Shown here: positions 5,175 through 7,661 of the stretch, one piece after another
Layout: every line of letters starts with the position of its first letter
Position numbering within the stretch: the stretch's first letter is position 1
DNA from: Candidatus Hydrogenedentota bacterium
Lineage (GTDB): Bacteria; Hydrogenedentota; Hydrogenedentia; Hydrogenedentales; SLHB01
DNA length: 7,661 nucleotides
NCBI GenBank assembly: GCA_022706165.1
Contig: JAKJDA010000034.1
Coordinates: 280 to 7,940, forward strand
Reading direction: 5' to 3'
The notes under the pieces: model-generated
Told to the model about the DNA's origin: nothing
What the model saw: only the letters and a program-made list of their open reading frames with translations
The model's database searches: none
Position numbers and translations under genes: made by a program

Positions 5175-7661
5175 ATGTACTTCCAGGATGTTCTGCAAAC
5201 GTTGAACGCGTTTTGGCTTAAACAGGGCTGTATCCTCTGGCAGCCCTATCACACCGAAGTCGGCGCGGGCACCTCAAATCCAGCGACTTTCCTGAGGGTG
5301 TTGGGCCCTGAGCCGTGGAACGTGGCCTATGCCGAGCCGAGCACGCGCCCTGCGGATGGCCGTTACGGCGAGAACCCGAACCGTCTGCAGCACTACTACC
5401 AGTACCAGGTTATCTTGAAGCCGTCTCCGCCGAACGTGCAGGACCTCTTCCTGCAGTCCTTCGAGGCGCTGGGCCTCGACCTTACCAAACACGATTTCCG
5501 CTTCGTCGAGGACAACTGGGAAAGCCCGTCGCTGGGCGCGTGGGGCTTGGGCTGGGAAGCATGGCTCGACGGCATGGAAGTCTTGCAGTTCACCTACTTC
5601 CAGGAATGCGGCGGCGTCAAACTCGACGTGCGCGCCTGCGAACTGACCTACGGTGTCGAGCGCATCGCGATGTATTTGCAGGGCGTCGAGAACGTCTACG
5701 ACCTCGTGTGGGCGCCCTCGGGCATCACCTACGGCGACATTTACCACGCGTCCGAGGTCGAATACTGCCACTACAACTTCGAAGCGGCGGACACCGCCAA
5801 GCTCTTCAACGTCTTCGACATCTGGGAAAGCGAAGGCCGCCGCCTGCTCGAACAGGGCCTCGTGTTCCCCGCGTATGACCACTGCCTGCGCCTATCGCAC
5901 TTGTTCAACGTGCTCGATGCACGCAGCGCGCTGTCGGTGTCAGAGCGAGGCCGCTTCCTCTTGCGTTGCCGCGCTATCGCCGAACAGTGCGCCAAGGGTT
6001 ACTTCGAGCAACGCACGAACATGGGCTTTCCGCTGCGCCGTCTGGCAAGCGAGACGACGCTGGAACCTGTCCATGCGGCGCCCGCGCCCGACCCAAACGC
6101 CTTCAAGGAAATGGACGACGTCCTTATCGAGATCGGCGTCGAGGAATTGCCTCACCACGACGTGAAAGAGGCCCTCGCCCAAGCGCCCGCCCTTGCGGAA
6201 AAACTCCTCGATGACGCGGGCCTGCCCCACGGCGACGTCACGGTGCACGTTTCGCCGCGCCGCATCGCTGTCATCGTGAAGGACGTGCCCGCGCGTCAAC
6301 AGGACGTCCTGCGCGAAATGCGCGGCCCCAAGCGCGCTGCCGCAAAAACGCCCGACGGCGAATGGGCGGTCGCGGCGAGCAAGTTTGCACAGGCGAACGG
6401 CGCCACGACGGAGGACATCTACTTCAACGACGTCAGCGGCGTCGAGTATTGCTTCGTGAAGATGCACCAGAAGGGCCGTCACATCAGCGACTTGCTGCCG
6501 CAGGTGACGATGGGTCTTATCAAGGGCCTGCGCTTCGGCAAATCGATGGGCTGGGAAGACACCACCGTGACCTTCTCGCGCCCGGTGCGTTGGCTGGTGG
6601 CGCTGCACGGGGCCAGCGCTGTGCCGGTCGCATGGAAATTGCGCGAAGGCAATGAGATCGGCGTGGAGCGTTATCTCGATTCCGGGCGTGTGACCTATGG
6701 CCACCGTCGTCTCGCGCCTGGCGCAGTGGAAATCGCCGATGCGCGCGACTACGCACGTTTGTTGCGTGAACACTATGTGTTGGCCGACCGCGATGAGCGG
6801 ATGGCCGCCCTGCGCGAACGCGTCCAGAAGGTCTGCGCGGAACTCGACCTGCACACGTCGGCGGAAGACGAAGACGTGATGGACGAGATCTGCGACATCA
6901 CCGAATGGCCCGAGCCGATCCTCTGCGAAATCCCGGAAGAAGCCCTCGTGCTGCCCGAGGAAATCATCATCACGCCGATGAAAGTGCATCAGCGTTACAT
7001 CCCATTGCGCACCCCCGACGGCAAGCTAAGCCGCAACTTCCTCGCGGTCGCGAACGGCGAGCACACCGAAGAAGGCCGCGCCATTATCCGCCAAGGCAAC
7101 GAACGCGTCCTCAACGCGCGTCTGCGCGACGCCCGCTATTTCTGGGACACCGACACCAAACACTCGCTTGCGTTCTTCGCGGAAAAATTGACTACGGTGA
7201 TGTTCCACCAAAAACTCGGCACGCTTGCCGACAAGGTCGCCCGCATCAAGAATCTGTATGCGGCGTTGAAGCCGTATCTCCCCAAGGTGAACGACGCCGA
7301 GATGGCACAGGCGATCGCGCTGATGAAGGCCGATCTTGCCACGCAAATGGTGTTCGAATTCTCCTCGCTCGAAGGCATCGTCGGCATGCTGTACGCCCGC
7401 AAGGAAGGGCTGCCTGAGCATATCGCGCGCGCGATCTTCGAGCATCGCCTGCCGCGCTACAGCGGCGACGCACTGCCCGGCGACAAGCTTGGCGCGGTGG
7501 CGGGTCTCCTCGATCGCCTCGACACGCTCGCGGGCTATTTCGGCATCGGCGTGCGCGTCAAGGGCACCAGCGATCCCTTCGGTCTCCGGCGAAACACCCT
7601 CGCCCTGCTTTCGCTCGTACAGGAAGAAGGGCTGGACCTCGACCTGGAAGACGCATTCCGG
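5175..7661 (+). CDS. glyQS: Glycyl-tRNA synthetase, fused alpha-beta chain (3'-truncated)
   Basis: The frame runs 829 codons from ATG 5175 to the window edge with no stop. Residues 1 to about 290 are the alpha subunit, the class II catalytic core that activates glycine. Seen motifs include [14 protein letters not shown] (28-41), [19 protein letters not shown] (58-76) and [18 protein letters not shown] (113-130). After an Ala/Pro-rich linker (about 295-312), the beta subunit begins at [13 protein letters not shown] (314-326). It continues through VHQRYIP, the N-E-x-V-L-x-A-R-L-x-D-A segment and [10 protein letters not shown] (800-809). By comparison with E. coli GlyS (about 690 residues), roughly the last 150-190 residues, including the C-terminal anticodon-binding region, lie beyond the window. 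E. coli uses separate glyQ and glyS; a single-chain form is known in Chlamydia. No stop or frameshift separates the two parts, so this is a true fusion. It charges tRNA-Gly in the cytoplasm and is probably transcribed from its own promoter. Confidence 0.97.
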   Translation, partial: MYFQDVLQTLNAFWLKQGCILWQPYHTEVGAGTSNPATFLRVLGPEPWNVAYAEPSTRPADGRYGENPNRLQHYYQYQVILKPSPPNVQDLFLQSFEALGLDLTKHDFRFVEDNWESPSLGAWGLGWEAWLDGMEVLQFTYFQECGGVKLDVRACELTYGVERIAMYLQGVENVYDLVWAPSGITYGDIYHASEVEYCHYNFEAADTAKLFNVFDIWESEGRRLLEQGLVFPAYDHCLRLSHLFNVLDARSALSVSERGRFLLRCRAIAEQCAKGYFEQRTNMGFPLRRLASETTLEPVHAAPAPDPNAFKEMDDVLIEIGVEELPHHDVKEALAQAPALAEKLLDDAGLPHGDVTVHVSPRRIAVIVKDVPARQQDVLREMRGPKRAAAKTPDGEWAVAASKFAQANGATTEDIYFNDVSGVEYCFVKMHQKGRHISDLLPQVTMGLIKGLRFGKSMGWEDTTVTFSRPVRWLVALHGASAVPVAWKLREGNEIGVERYLDSGRVTYGHRRLAPGAVEIADARDYARLLREHYVLADRDERMAALRERVQKVCAELDLHTSAEDEDVMDEICDITEWPEPILCEIPEEALVLPEEIIITPMKVHQRYIPLRTPDGKLSRNFLAVANGEHTEEGRAIIRQGNERVLNARLRDARYFWDTDTKHSLAFFAEKLTTVMFHQKLGTLADKVARIKNLYAALKPYLPKVNDAEMAQAIALMKADLATQMVFEFSSLEGIVGMLYARKEGLPEHIARAIFEHRLPRYSGDALPGDKLGAVAGLLDRLDTLAGYFGIGVRVKGTSDPFGLRRNTLALLSLVQEEGLDLDLEDAFR

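Noticed and set aside
5940..6989. A 349-codon open frame on the minus strand
   Set aside because: It lies wholly antisense to the beta part of glyQS, whose motifs run unbroken through it. The product has no recognisable family features and is rich in His and Arg, as expected of a GC-rich shadow frame.

Overview
The window is about 7.7 kb of GC-rich bacterial chromosome with five protein genes. The set suggests a Gram-negative-type, LPS-making bacterium: there is a heptose bisphosphate phosphatase (GmhB) and an O-antigen-ligase-type membrane protein. Glycyl-tRNA synthetase is encoded as one alpha-beta fusion, as known from Chlamydia and found in scattered other phyla. I cannot name the phylum; a member of the Planctomycetes/Verrucomicrobia/Chlamydiae or Hydrogenedentes type lineages is only a guess. 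I see no tRNA, rRNA, CRISPR array, insertion sequence or phage gene.

Layout. Positions 1-735 (+) hold the C-terminal three quarters of a ROK-family sugar kinase or regulator, cut by the window edge. It converges with gmhB (773-1378, -) across 37 bases. A 277-base divergent intergenic region (1379-1655) carries candidate promoters for gmhB and for the acylphosphatase gene (1656-1937, +). A 133-base gap dense in palindromes (1938-2070) leads into a 973-codon gene (2071-4992, +). Its product joins a polytopic O-antigen ligase/polymerase (Wzy_C-like) domain to about 500 residues of TPR-type helices. An 11-bp perfect hairpin overlaps its stop codon. After a leader with two candidate promoters comes the fused glyQS gene (5175 to the right edge, +), missing its last part.

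How they fit together. GmhB and the ligase-like protein both point to surface polysaccharide synthesis, but they are on opposite strands and need not be co-regulated. The acylphosphatase and GlyRS are housekeeping enzymes. No multi-gene novel system is evident. The most interesting material is cis-regulatory: the symmetric elements before the ligase-like gene and the stop-codon hairpin whose right arm contains the -35 box of a putative glyQS promoter. The second point of interest is the large ligase-TPR protein, whose substrate is unknown.
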